A DNA stretch of 64,000 bases from positions 92,417,920 to 92,481,919 of the forward strand of contig OX439036.1 of the NCBI GenBank assembly GCA_949317995.1, given 5' to 3'. The notes under the pieces are model-generated. The model was not told where the DNA came from. It did not search any database and was given only the letters and a program-made list of their open reading frames with translations. Origin of the DNA: Acholoe squamosa. Lineage: Eukaryota; Annelida; Polychaeta; Phyllodocida; Polynoidae. The position numbers and the translations under genes were made by a program. Positions 40,773 to 51,910 of this stretch are shown in pieces (position 1 is the stretch's first letter; every line of letters starts with the position of its first letter).

Positions 40773-42190
40773 GCTGCCCACAGCCTAGACTGCCCCCAGT
40801 CCACCACCAGGAGACAACATATCAGAGACAGTATTCAGAACTTTTCGGACAATTTGCCGGCCCTGAAAAGGGCCTTTTGGGATGGCGGGTTTTTACACCC
40901 TAGGTTTCAGTCAGTCGGGTTTTTACCACAGAGCCTCGGGTTCAACAATGACGGGAGAGTAGGAGTCAGATCCATACATGTGGCCGTGGTCACGATCCCA
41001 CTCAATAAGTCGGGCCTCCATCGATCCCAGTCCGTACTCAGCTGCCATAGATGGGTCCCCGGACGCCGCAAGATCAATGAAGGAGACTGCCATCAAATAG
41101 TCCCACAACACTCGCTCACGCGGCCCGAGGTTAGAATCCATGGGCCAGAACCCTATATTAGTCAAGGCCCTGGCCAAAAGGGCCACAGTGGCCCCCGACG
41201 TAAGACTGAACCCAAAAAGTAGTGGCAGGAGTACATGTCAACCAGCACATCACCATGCTCACAGATCTCTCTCTAATTTTTCACTATATAGCCATAGTGT
41301 AGGGTCTGGTTGGCCTCCACCAGGGCCCTAGCCGGACTCCCCACCACCATCACCTGGGACACAGGCAATTCAAGGATAGCTTGAAAGTGAGCCATGATGT
41401 TGCAGCAAAGGTTTCCAGTGAGGAACTGATACTCCAATACCAGCCACTCCCTCCTTAAATGGACACACACACACACCCCCCCCCCCACCCTGAACTGTCC
41501 ACTGACACCAAGCTAGGCACTGCCACAGACACATGCCAAAATCTGGCACCTAACACCTAAAGTGCCACCACTGCATGAGCACATCAGGGAGGAGATTCAC
41601 ATCTCATTCCTGACACACCTCCACTGTCAATGAAATTATCAAAGTATTGAAAAAAAAAAAAAAAATTGATTTAGAAAAATATACACAGCCACTTGTTGAT
41701 GTATAATATGAAAATCTATGGTATTCTCACAAAATCGATGATTAATGCGCGCATATACGCGCAAATTGCAAATCGCAAATCGCAAATTGTAAATTGTACA
41801 AATCTAACATTAATATACATGAATGCAGGTAGATAACTAAGACAGTTCTTGTACCCACTAGCACTTGTATACTATACCAAGGTTTACTTAAAGTAACACA
41901 CTTTAGGTATCCAAGAAATTGTTGGAAAAATGAATGAAAAAAAAAAAAAATTGTTGAGAAAAATTGTTGACATGAAAAAAAAAATGTTTACTTAAGATAC
42001 TCACCAAATAATCTCTTTCAGGGACGCATACTCAGAAAGGCTAGGGAAAAGTCAATTAAAAGCAGCGGCCCACTGCCGAAATTGCCAATTAATACACCCA
42101 TATAGCAAGATCACAGAGTAACTCAGAGACAAACGAGCCTATTGTACATTAAGTACCTTGTTTTTCCGGTCCTCGGAAAAATTTGTCACA
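40773..42190 (+). other. Retrovirus 3' non-coding region, first part
   Basis: No recognisable gene. Contains an (AC)n run near 41,462-41,476 followed by a C run, two A runs (about 41,650-41,665 and 41,938-41,951) and plus-strand chance frames. Unusually long for an LTR element. Confidence 0.5.
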
Positions 42191-43030
42191 AATCCCAAAA
42201 ATTGTATAGTGTATACTAGATTGTACGTTTGTACCCAATTTGCACACTAAAATTGTATGTTTGCACACTAGATTGTACGTTTGTACCCAATTTGCACACT
42301 AAAATTGTATGTTTGCACACTAGATTGTACGTTTGTACCCAATTTGCAAACTAAATTGCTATTTTGCACACTAGATTGTACGTTTGTACCCAATTTGCAC
42401 ACTAAAAATTGTATGTTTGCACACCAGATTGTACGTTTGTACCCAATTTGCAAACTAAATTGCTATTTGCACACTGGATCGTACGCTTGTACACAATTTG
42501 CACACTAAAATGTATGTTGCACATTATACTGTACGTTTGTACCCAATTCATACACTAAATCGGATTTTTGCAAAATCAATATTTTCATGTGTAACCAAAC
42601 TGAACGCAAAATTATATATTTGCATACTAAAATTGTCAATTAGACGCCAAATTGCATATTTGCATACTAAAATTATCAATTGAACGCAAAATTGTATATT
42701 TGCATACTAAAAATTGTCAATTGAACGCAATATTGTATGTTTGCATACTAAAATTGTGAATTGAATGCAAAATTGCATATTTGCATACTAAAATTGTAAA
42801 TTGTATATTTGCATACTAAAATTGCCAAATGAACGCGAAAACTATATATTTGCATACTAAAATTGTCAATTGAACGCAATTACACGCGAAATTGTAAATT
42901 TGCACACTAAAATTGTCATTTATGTTCAATTTGCACGCTAAATTGAACATTTAATGCCAAAATTGCACGCTATTTGCCAAATTGTATGTTGTACATAAAA
43001 TTGGAAATTTGTACCCAAAATTGAAGATAT
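42190..43030 (+). repeat. Two adjoining tandem-repeat arrays in the retrovirus 3' region
   Basis: First array about 42,195-42,560, period about 52 bp, built from TTGTACGTTTGTACCCAATT and TTTGCACACTA. Second array about 42,600-42,960, period about 40 bp, built from TATTTGCATACTAAAATTGT and CAATTGAACGCAA. Units are diverged. Confidence 0.85.
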
Positions 43031-43256
43031 ATAAGCAAATACACCCTTGTATGGTAAGATATAGAATTACGGAAATGTACTTATACCCAGGAGAAAATTG
43101 TTTATATATACTGACAAAGCTCTACCACAAAAATTGTATTTGAAGCACTCCCCATCACTTCAAATCCTCTTACAAACAGTATATAACTCCAAAATAAGGT
43201 AAAAATATATATATTGTACATTCCCTCGGCGAAATGACGGAGTTTCGCATTTTCTC

Positions 43257-43271
43257 GGGGGAGAGGGAGTA
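43257..43271 (+). promoter_or_regulatory. Polypurine tract of the retrovirus
   Basis: GGGGGAGAGGGAGTA three bases before the 3' LTR. Confidence 0.8.
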
Positions 43272-43274
43272 TTC

Positions 43275-44592
43275 TATCATATACCATTTTATTATTCCAT
43301 AAATTGTAACATATTATTGTATTAATCAAAGAATATATAAGAAATTAATACATTGTACTTCTATGTGAGCGTTCATGCTCCACTGCACACCAGCCAGGTC
43401 AGTTATACTTAAGTTACAACATCAAAGACAGCGACCTCATGGTCCACTGCACAATATAATAATTCTGAGGGTCTAAATCAGCAACCTCATGGTTCAGTGC
43501 ACAAACTAATAACTTGTAAGTGAATGCAAACGGCTGTCACGGGTGCCTGGGCACCGCAGACGCCGTCATGAGTGTCTCAGCACCCAAAACACTGAACAAT
43601 AGGTTACATAAGCACGACGCCATAACCTTCCGGTCGCTCTAGCGTCGCTCCTGAGCAACCTAGGTCAAATATCAAAGCATTTATGGAAAGCCCATAATTA
43701 GCCGATCAAAACGAGCCCAAGATCAAGGCGGAACTCCTATTATTAAGGAAGTTACGCTATGGAGACTGATTAAACCTCTGAATGCACTACAGACAAACCA
43801 GCGCGAGTTACGCGCCTGGCAAGCAAGCATTAGTAACTTGGCATATTCAACTCTGCGCATGCCCAAAATGGCGGTTGTAACGGCATAAACTTCCGAGATA
43901 TGAGGGTTTGAAGTTACAGAACCGACCAGGACAATGGGGGACACAGCGGCGTCCATGGGGGTCCTTTGTGCACCCAGTGACACATGAAAGACTCCCCTCA
44001 AACAATTGCAGAGTTAGGCAGATGCCACTGGCTCCAGTCAGTCTGAGGTGCAATGCCAAGATTTGGTTCAAATAGCCTGGCTGCACCTCCTAGAAGGCAG
44101 AATCTCCAGAACCGCTCCAGAGGTAACATCTCCAGTCATCTCCTGCTACCTGCTATACCACTGCACTATGGTGAAACTATGCTAGACAGGCATAGGTTTC
44201 CATCATTAGTGGCCAGAGGGTATCTTCCTCAAGACATCCACCAGAGGGTAAAGTTATTCATTATTACATTATTCCTCTAAGCAGCAGGTCAGGAGCTAGG
44301 TGTGGGAACCCACCTAGAACTATGCTGGACATTGTATTATTATTACCTCACAGGTGGAGTGGAACAGAACATTATACTTTATAAACTATTGTATATTTAC
44401 TGTATGTGGAAATTACCTGCATATTAAAAACTGTGTGATTGATATTTCTTACATGTTGCCTAAAGCTGAATAAACCAGTGATAACTGGAAATAACACTAT
44501 TTATAAGAGCCTGTTGGAGTTACACTATATACCACTAGTCATATGATATTTCTCATATGACAACTTGATCATGCACAATTACTAGTATGACA
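43275..44592 (+). repeat. 3' LTR of the retrovirus
   Basis: 1,318 bp, matching 28680-29994 with about 20 substitutions and a 3-bp indel by eye. Ends ATGACA just before CAAC, the target duplication. Confidence 0.93.
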
Positions 44593-45105
44593 CAACACCA
44601 TCACCAAACTCTTCAAGAAACTGCAGAAATCCGTCAGAACGTTGAGCGAAATCTGTCAGAATTTACTGGAGGGAAACATTCCGCTCATCGAGGACCAACT
44701 AGAAAGTCTTCGAGAATCTGCTGACGTCTTGAGGACGGTGAGCAAAAAAGCTACGTCCGTCAAAAGAAAGAGAAACCTCTTGGTTCAAAGGGGTGGTTTT
44801 CTAATTCCCACTCTGATAGGCATGGCCTTACCCCTTATAAAAAGGATTCTCAGCATATAGAGCTTGTCATTCGACACCTCTCCACCACCGCCCCCTACCT
44901 CGACGACGATGACGGACCCGGAGGAGCAACACTACAAGCGCTTGGCTCTTGTCGTTCCTAAGACCCTCTCGAAATTATGAGGAGTTCCTGATGTCGCCCC
45001 CACAGTTGCTGTTCCTGTTGCTGCTGCTGGTGACGGTGACAGTGCTGCTGGTGTTGGTGTACCTCCTCCTGATGAGCATGAAAACAACAACCGTCCCTCT
45101 GCTTC
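44593..45105 (+). pseudogene. Polinton small-ORF cassette, unit 3 (interrupted)
   Basis: Resumes the chimeric ORF cut at 28,679 (KLFKKLQKSVR, then domain A 44,642-44,860 intact to its stop). The following ORF from ATG 44,909 stops early: a CGA codon present in the other copies is TGA here. The unit breaks at 45,105, where LINE-2 begins. Confidence 0.8.
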
Positions 45106-45458
45106 TATGATGATGATTTAATTAATTGGGAAGGTATGAACTTGTTCAAGCAAGATAGGCGGTGTAAGAAGGGTGGTGGTCTAGCAGTCTATGTGAGAAA
45201 TGATATACAGGCTAATATAACATTACGAAATGATTTGAGTTTTTCAAACAAGCATCTTGAATGCTTGGTGCTAGATATTAAATTTGAGTCACATGTTATC
45301 CAAATTAACATGTGACTCAAATTTAGACCACCTTCTGGTAAGCATGATAAATTCTTTGAACACTTGAATATATTAATGACTAGTGCTGATAAAGAAAATG
45401 TTGAGCAATGGATCATGGGAGACGAGGTTATCTGATGCTTGTAAATTTGAAGGTTGTT
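45106..45458 (+). pseudogene. LINE-2 endonuclease fragment
   Basis: KKGGGLAVYVRNDIQANITL and further motifs to QWIMGD on the plus strand are the N-terminal and middle part of an apurinic-like LINE endonuclease. One stop lies near 45,315. It is cut at about 45,458 by the poly(A) end of LINE-3 and resumes near 48,770. Confidence 0.75.
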
Positions 45459-45967
45459 TTTTTTTTTTTTTTGTTCCAGCTTGGCCACATCATTTTCATG
45501 ATTTTATGTGGTTGCTGGACCTTTATTACCACAAATTAAATCCTTGGGCTACATTCACAGGAGATTAATTCCATAATAGAAATTTTACATGCGGATAGTA
45601 ATCAAAAAGATACAGAATTGAGGAGTAGGAGTAGGTAGAGAAAAAGTGGAAAGAGTCACATCATTGCCCCATGAATGTGAGAAAGTGTATTATTTGGATG
45701 AGTGTAGGTGAGTAGAAATAAATGATGATGAGTACATTGGGATATGGGGGGTGCTGGCGGTGTGGATCAACAAAAAAGCCGTAAAGAGCCACCTCTTTGG
45801 AATATCACACATAAATAGCGTGATTATAGGTGAATTAGCTGAGCATGTATATAACAGGGTTGTGGTAATGGTAATGTCAAATGGGAAAGCTGGCCTTCCC
45901 ACCAACTGGGTGTATTATCAGCTTGGTGATTACTCTTGTAACTCTGCCAAGCAGGCCATAGGCCATT

Positions 45968-47530
45968 TTACACCCCTATATTGGCTGGAGCCAGAACATT
46001 CTTAGCAAAAAGTGATTTAAATTCAGTTACTGACTTTGCCTTCTGTACATTAGCCTCAATCCTATCCCATAAGTGCACACCCCTGTAATACGGGCTGCGT
46101 TTATATTTTTCCAAATTATGTCTCTTTTGTGGAAATTTTAACTTGTGGTCAGCTCTAGTCCTGGGGTTTTCTACCTGCTGTAATTCAAGCTTGACAGCCT
46201 GCTTATACATGAAGACTGCTAGCTGGTTTTGACTTCTTATATGCAAGCGTTCTACACCACATCTGTCATGTAGCACATCGGTGCTCGTTCTTACATTAAA
46301 GGTCTTGGTAATGATACGTAACCCCCTGTTTTGTAACCTTTGCAGCTTAACTGTTTGGTCACAATTTGCCCCATCAATCACAAAGCTACAATTATCGAAA
46401 TAGGGCAGTATTGTATGCCTATACACTATGCCAGCTATATATTCTGACATTAGATACCTTAGCTTTCCAAACATGAAAAGCTTATGACCTACAGCTGAGC
46501 GTGTGCAGGCCATTTGTGCCTTTGATGATAGAGTTGAGTCTACCATAACACCCAGGTTTTTGTATATATTTGGAGCGGCCAGTTCCGTGCGGCCGATGGT
46601 AATAGCACCCTTACTGGCCTTCCAGGCTTTTTCTTTGCTGGCGTACCAAACAACCTGAGTTTTTTTAGCATTTATCGTTAAGCCACTATTATTGCACCAG
46701 TTTACTACTCTATCTATGTCTAGCTGTATGCGGTTCCTAACTATTTGGTCGTCACTGTCTTTTGCTAACAACACAATATCATCAGCATAAAGGAGCATAT
46801 TACACTGATTTGCTCTTGTTGCTACCTGATTAATATAAAGTATGAAAAGTAGAGGCCCAAGAATCGAGCCTTGTGGGACTCCGAAACTCACTTCCTTTTC
46901 ACTGGACCTGACTCCATTTAGGAGGGTTGTCTGTTTCCTATTACCTAGGTAGCTGGCTAGCCACTTAAGGGTAGGTCCACCTATACCTATTTCATTTAAT
47001 TTCATTAATAACAGAGGGTGGTGAATACTGTCGAATGCTTTGCTAAAATCTATATAGCAGGCACAAGCAATTTTGCCTTCGTCCCTTGCTTCATATAGAT
47101 AATTCAGTAATTCGTAAACTGCATCAGGTGTGCCCTTATTTTTTACAAACCCATATTGCTTATTAGAGATCAGCTTTTTCTCATTTGCAATTTTGGTTAT
47201 ATGGTTATGTGCTACCCTTTCCATTAGCTTACCTGGTAGGGGGAGCAAGCTCACCGGCCTCCAATTTGTAACTTGGTTGAGGTTCCCTGTTTTTGGAATT
47301 GGGACCACTGTGGCAACTGCCCATGAGTCTGGGAAGATGCCTCTAGTGAAGCTGTTGTTAAAGAGGGCAGCTAGTTGGGGTGCAAGTACTTCAAAAGCAT
47401 CCTTGAGTACTCTGGAGAATATATGTGATAGACCAGATGACTTGGTTATGTCAATAGTTTTCACTAGCTTCAAGGTATCACAGGATGTTAGCCGTGGATC
47501 AGATATATCATTATCGGGAGTTGTGATCAC
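45968..47530 (-). CDS. LINE-3 reverse transcriptase, intact domain
   Basis: 520 codons without a stop. ITKSSGLSHI; VVPIPKTGN and NWRPVSLLPLPGKLM; YIDFSKAFDSIHH; FGVPQGSILGPLLF; LLYADDIVLLAKDSD (catalytic YADD); thumb and C-terminal region ending SPYYRGVHLWDRI. Carries out target-primed reverse transcription. The upstream part (47,511-48,074) is in another phase, joined by a frameshift near 47,520. The best preserved RT among the LINEs here. Confidence 0.93.
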   Translation of the reverse strand: MITTPDNDISDPRLTSCDTLKLVKTIDITKSSGLSHIFSRVLKDAFEVLAPQLAALFNNSFTRGIFPDSWAVATVVPIPKTGNLNQVTNWRPVSLLPLPGKLMERVAHNHITKIANEKKLISNKQYGFVKNKGTPDAVYELLNYLYEARDEGKIACACYIDFSKAFDSIHHPLLLMKLNEIGIGGPTLKWLASYLGNRKQTTLLNGVRSSEKEVSFGVPQGSILGPLLFILYINQVATRANQCNMLLYADDIVLLAKDSDDQIVRNRIQLDIDRVVNWCNNSGLTINAKKTQVVWYASKEKAWKASKGAITIGRTELAAPNIYKNLGVMVDSTLSSKAQMACTRSAVGHKLFMFGKLRYLMSEYIAGIVYRHTILPYFDNCSFVIDGANCDQTVKLQRLQNRGLRIITKTFNVRTSTDVLHDRCGVERLHIRSQNQLAVFMYKQAVKLELQQVENPRTRADHKLKFPQKRHNLEKYKRSPYYRGVHLWDRIEANVQKAKSVTEFKSLFAKNVLAPANIGV

Positions 47531-48074
47531 ACTTGCATGTACTCAGTAGCTGTTGGGGGGTGAATGCTATTGTTAGTGTTTGTTTGTATTTCATTGAACA
47601 ATTTACCACCAATTCCAGCAAATTTGAGTTACATAACTCACTGGTCTTTCCGGCCTCGTGGCGGGTACCCTCATCATCAATAAAGGTAGCATTAGTTTGT
47701 TTTGACTTGGGATTAATGACAGCATTAAGATGACGCCAGAATCGTGCTGGGTCATCCTTAGCCTCATCCAGCTTACTTTGAACAACTTCAGACTGTACTG
47801 ATTTGACTCCCCTATTTATAGTTACTCTGAGAACCTTAGCCTCAACTAGGGACTCTGGAGCACCTGTATTTAGGTATTCTTGCATGAGATCAATTCTGTC
47901 CGCCATGAGTTCCCTTAACTCCTGTGTCATCCATTCCTTCTGGATAACCCGATATCTGATTTCTTTCATAGGGCAGATCTCATCTAAGTACACTATTATT
48001 CTAGAGGTGATGATGTCCCACTGTTTTAATGGATCTGCCTCATCATAGAACTCGTCCCATGAGTCTTCTACCAA
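47511..48074 (-). pseudogene. LINE-3 region between endonuclease and RT
   Basis: 187 codons ending by frameshift into the RT frame. WDIITSRIIVYLDEICPMKEI and QKEWMTQELRELM are typical of the segment linking endonuclease and RT in CR1/Jockey-like elements, followed by ARFWRHLNAVI. No endonuclease precedes it. Confidence 0.8.
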
Positions 48075-48090
48075 ATCCGGTGATAATCAC

Positions 48091-48257
48091 CAGCTCCAAG
48101 AGGGGTCAATTTCTACTTTAAAGAGTCACTAATCTAATCTAGCTTTGTCACTAATCTAACCATAGATCCTAAGCTTCGCATTATCATATAAATTAATAAT
48201 CAATATAAATTTGTAATAAAGGTCCAGCAGCCACTACGTATATGCTTATAGTTCTCA
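48091..48257 (+). repeat. Truncated 3' end of a LINE-3-family copy
   Basis: TAATAAAGGTCCAGCAGCCAC and GTGGCC match the LINE-3 3' end on the opposite strand; the tail here is (GATT)n. Confidence 0.5.
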
Positions 48258-48480
48258 TGTGGCCGATTGATTGATTGATTGATTGATTTGTGTTTTACAG
48301 CACTTTAGCGGCACTAAGTGGCTATCCCGTGCTTCACAGGTTGATAATTTAACAAAGGAATGTGTCAGTGCCCGCGCATATGTGCACCACACACATCCTG
48401 AGGGGATAGGAAAGAGGAGATATAGACCCTTTTAAGTGGGCTAGGGAAGCCTCATGTGGCGAGCTATATATATTATTTCA
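48258..48480 (+). repeat. (GATT)n-tailed SINE-like sequence
   Basis: GATTGATTGATTGATTGATT followed by TGTGTTTTACAGCACTTTAGCGGCAC, a layout seen in short repeats of many marine invertebrates. Terminal GCGAGC. Ends uncertain. Confidence 0.4.
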
Positions 48481-48770
48481 TAATATTATATAATGTACTC
48501 TACTAGATATTCTTTATATTTAATAATAATAAATGAGTAATGATAATAATCATGTTTGTCATAATAATAATCATATATAAAGCATTGCTAATGTCAATAG
48601 AATCCAAGCATGGCATTGCGCTAGAGGGTCAAGATCAAGTATAATTGGCAACTTATCCTCATTTATATGTGTTATTGTCACATCATCTCTCGGCTAGGTA
48701 TCAGGTGGGCAGGTGCGTTGACTAGTCATCTCTACTGAATGCTCAAGCATAAAATCACAAATTACTTCAT
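48481..48770. other. AT-rich spacer
   Basis: TAATAATAA-rich sequence with no frame; part may be the missing middle of LINE-2. Confidence 0.4.
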
Positions 48771-48794
48771 CAATGTACAAGACCATATAAAAAA

Positions 48795-50980
48795 ACTGTA
48801 TCATGCCTAGACCATATTTTAACTAATTACAATAAAGAGACCACTCATGGGGTCTTGAACATTTTAGTAAGCGATCATCTACCTGTTTATGTTGTTAAAA
48901 CCAGAGAAAAGGTATCATACTTGAAAAGAAAAATATGGGTAAGGAAATACAAGGGTTTCAATAAGGAGCTCTTTATTGACTGGCTTGCCATGGCTGATTG
49001 GGACTATATTTATACCCTATCTGAACCTGATAAGGCCTGGAAATTAATACATAATCATATTGTAGATTTTGTGGATGAATATTGTCCTTGGAAGGAAATT
49101 GAGGTTGTTAACAAACAAAATAGATGGATGACTCAGGAAGCCTCAGCATGATTTATGAACGTGAAAATTATGTTAACAGTTTCCTTCATACCAGGGACAA
49201 ATTTTATTTAAATTGTGCTAGGTCCCTCTGATGCAGAATAAATAAGGCCATTAATTATGCTAAGGCCAATCAAGTTAAGAATGCTCTTGAGGAGAATAAA
49301 CATGATCCGAAGAAATTCTGGCATGAGATTAATGGTATTCTAAATCTGGAACTTGAAATATCTCCACCTGAGTTATTAGGTGAAGATAGCTTTGTCAAAT
49401 CAGAACAAGAATCTGTTGATTATTTGAATGATTTTTTTTCCACTATCGGTGCTAAGCTATCTCAGCATATCAAGGATAGAGGATTCCCAGAGAGAATTCT
49501 GCTGGAGGAACCTGCTGATTCAGTTGAGCAAATGGTGAGAGTAGATAAATGTTTAGTTGAGCTTTTGTTCAATGAAATAAATGTTAATAAAACATCAGGT
49601 ATTGAAGGTATCAGATGTGACATACTTAAAACAGCTCTCCTGTTCTTAATGGAACCTATGACCTGGTTGTATCAGTTGACCTTTTCCAGTGGTATTTTTC
49701 CGGATTCATGGAAAATAGCACGTGTAAATCCCATACCTAAAACTGGTAACAGTAAGCTTATAACAAATTGGAGGCCAATCTCCTTGCTCCCAGTTCCCTC
49801 TAAAATAGCTGAGCGATTAATGTACATACATCTGGAAGAAGTTCTTAAAAAATAGAACTTTCTGTCAAAATCCCAATTTGGATATAGACCAGGTCTGGGT
49901 ACTGGAAATGCTATCTTTGGATTGTTAAATGATATTTATGAGAATAGAGATAGGGGTCACCTCACTGATGTGTGTTACCTAGATTTGCGGAAAGCGTTTG
50001 ACTTTGTCCATCATAAGTATCTAATAGAGTTGCTTGGTCAATTGTGTTTAAATTAACTGGCTTATGAGCTATTTGACAGGGCGAATGCAATACACTAAGA
50101 TATGTAGATCCTGTACGATATGGTGTCCCTCAAGGTTCTGTACTCGGGCCGCTATTGTTCATTATGTACATAAATGATGTCAGTGATATGCTGGGGGATT
50201 GTCAGCATTATTTGTATGCTGACGATCTAGTAATATATTGTTCCAATAATAAGAAAGACCTAATAACAGAGAGGCTACAAATGGCATTGAATCGATTAGA
50301 GTCTTGGTTTATTAACTAGCCTCTGACTGTCAACTCTGATAAATCGAAGGTTGTGTGGTATGGCTCGATCAATAAGCTGAGTAAAACAAAAGGTATCACT
50401 CTACATCTACGTAACAATGAGCTTGAGGTACTAGACAACTACTGTTACCTAGGTTTGAAGCTTGATAGTGCTCTTAGTTTTGCCCCAGCCTTAAAGGATC
50501 TGTGTAGCAAAGTTCATCATAGGCTATTTAAGTTTAGTAAGTTCTGTACAGTCTAACTGAAAATGTTGCTATAACTGTGTATAAAGTGACTATCTTATCT
50601 GTCTTTGATTATGCTTGCTTTGCCTATGAGGGTGCAAATGATGGGCTCCTAAAAAATTGGATAGACTCCAAAAAAGGGGTTTGAGAATATGTTATAGAGG
50701 TAAGCAGATGTCTGAAGATGAGATGTACGCAGCCTCTGCCATTCCTATGCTAAATAGACGTCACCAAGAATTACTTCTAAATTACATATATAAGTTGTCG
50801 AAGCAGCCAGAGTGGTTGGACCTTGAAGTACGGAGACCGGGACTACGCTCTGAGGCAAAGAATACAATTTAAGATGTTTCGTGCAAGAAACTTTGGTTAT
50901 AATAATGCACCCCTGTATAGAGGAGTCACTCTCTGGAACAATCTCTCGGCCACCATCCAAATGTCTGAAAACAAACACAA
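48795..50980 (+). pseudogene. LINE-2 reverse transcriptase, multiple breaks
   Basis: Frames at 48,855-49,151 (end of endonuclease and linker), 49,424-49,855 (NKTSGIEGIRCD; PIPKTGN; NWRPISLLPVPSK), then broken stretches with YLDLRKAFDFVHH near 49,980, GVPQGSVLGPLLF near 50,125 and YADDLVIYC near 50,215-50,240. The C-terminal thumb and tail follow (APLYRGVTLWNNL near 50,905). At least five stops or shifts. Confidence 0.85.
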
Positions 50981-51064
50981 GTTCAAGACGCGTATTAGAG
51001 GAGTGGAGGATTTGACCAAAGTTCCTGACAATGATAATAGTTGATTATTAATATAAGTTTATAA

Positions 51065-51390
51065 TATCTGAATATCTGTTGCTAGGGAGCTGTTTGATTG
51101 AACTGCACCTGTAGCAACTAGTACAATGCAATTGTTAACATGGCACCCTTAGACCACTTATGTTGGTTAAGTGTTATCCCTATGAATTGGCTACTAGGGA
51201 GCAGTTCGCTTGGACTGCACCTATGGTGGCACATAATATTACAATGAGCCACATCTGAAGCAACTAGTAGCATGCAATTGTTAACATTGAACCCTAAATG
51301 CCACTCATGTTGGTTAATTGTTATCCCTTTGAGTTGGCCACTATGGAGCTGTTCGCTTGGACTGCACCTTTGGTGGCTGACAATATTACA
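51065..51390 (+). repeat. Tandem units in the LINE-2 3' UTR
   Basis: Three diverged units of about 130 bp sharing GGGAGC...TTGGACTGCACCT and CAATTGTTAACAT. Confidence 0.7.
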
Positions 51391-51770
51391 ACTAGCTAAT
51401 GTGTATTATACAAAGTCTCTTGTCTTGGTCTACTGTTATCTGATACAATAATTAGTGTGCCATCTATCTATCAATTTCAGTCCTTTATTCCTTCTTTATG
51501 TAAATGCCAACTAGCGTGAGTAGTAATCACTGATGAGGTTAATTGTTCTATCTTTGTATATAGTATATAGTGTAATGTGTATATTTAATATTTATTATCT
51601 ATTGATTGTATGCACTCATCTTTCATTCTAATTTGGTTTATCATCACACATATTATCTGTGCAAACAAATTTGGTGTAACAAAAGAATGAGGAATTCATC
51701 TTATTGTCATGATACCATTTTTGTATAATCGTGATTTGACAATAAACACTTTCAAACCTGAAAAGAGCAG

Positions 51771-51891
51771 GTACCTGATAGACGAGGTGCTGCGCTACAA
51801 GACCGTCAAGGGTAAACGCTTAGCTTTCGTGCGTTGGAAGGGTTACGGCGACAAGTTCAACGAGTGAATTCCTGTCAAGCAAATTACGTAG
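51771..51891 (+). pseudogene. INT: C-terminal chromodomain of the Polinton integrase
   Basis: YLIDEVLRYKTVKGKRLAFV, WKGYGDKFNE and IPVKQIT form a chromodomain as found at the C-terminus of Polinton retroviral-like integrases. The Trp expected after FNE is TGA. The catalytic core was lost at the LINE-2 junction. The chromodomain normally reads chromatin marks at the integration site. Confidence 0.75.
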
Positions 51892-51910
51892 GAGGAGAAA
51901 AAGAAAAAAA

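Larger units (their letters stand above)
28680..44592 (+). mobile_element. Envelope-bearing Gypsy retrovirus-like element, 15.9 kb
   Basis: LTRs at 28680-29994 and 43275-44592 begin TATCAT and end ATAACA/ATGACA, i.e. TG...CA with the second base altered in both. Flanks are TAAC and CAAC, a 4-bp duplication with one change. The undisturbed site exists at 27,878-27,895 in the neighbouring tandem unit. Order is LTR, PBS, 20-bp minisatellite, gag, protease, RT-RNase H, integrase, hairpin, env, long repeat-filled 3' region, PPT, LTR. About 20 differences separate the LTRs by eye. Size is large for the group. Frameshifts in gag/pol and env and an integrase deletion make this copy defective. Confidence 0.95.
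45459..48090 (-). mobile_element. LINE-3: non-LTR retrotransposon inserted into LINE-2
   Basis: Minus strand. The 3' end is marked by a poly(A) tail (T run 45,459-45,476) and AATAAA about 50 nt before it (complement near 45,525), then a 3' UTR of about 430 nt. The coding part begins near 48,074 and lacks the endonuclease, so it is 5'-truncated. A related 3' end, in the opposite orientation, lies at about 48,200-48,257. Confidence 0.85.
48771..51770 (+). mobile_element. LINE-2, main part (decayed)
   Basis: Resumes with the endonuclease C-terminus (LVSDHLPVYVV), then the linker, RT pieces and a 3' UTR of about 700 nt ending AATAAA (51,741-51,746) and a short A-rich end. The 3' UTR has three tandem, diverged units (51,065-51,390) around GAGC[TA]GTTCGCTTGGACTGC. 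A 5'-truncated copy of the same 3' end is at 57,725-58,071. LINE-2 split the Polinton between its small ORFs and the integrase tail. Confidence 0.85.

Noticed and set aside
41750-43030. Spaced repeats considered as a CRISPR-like array
   Set aside because: Units are diverged, with no constant spacer, in a eukaryotic retroelement; simple tandem repeats explain them.
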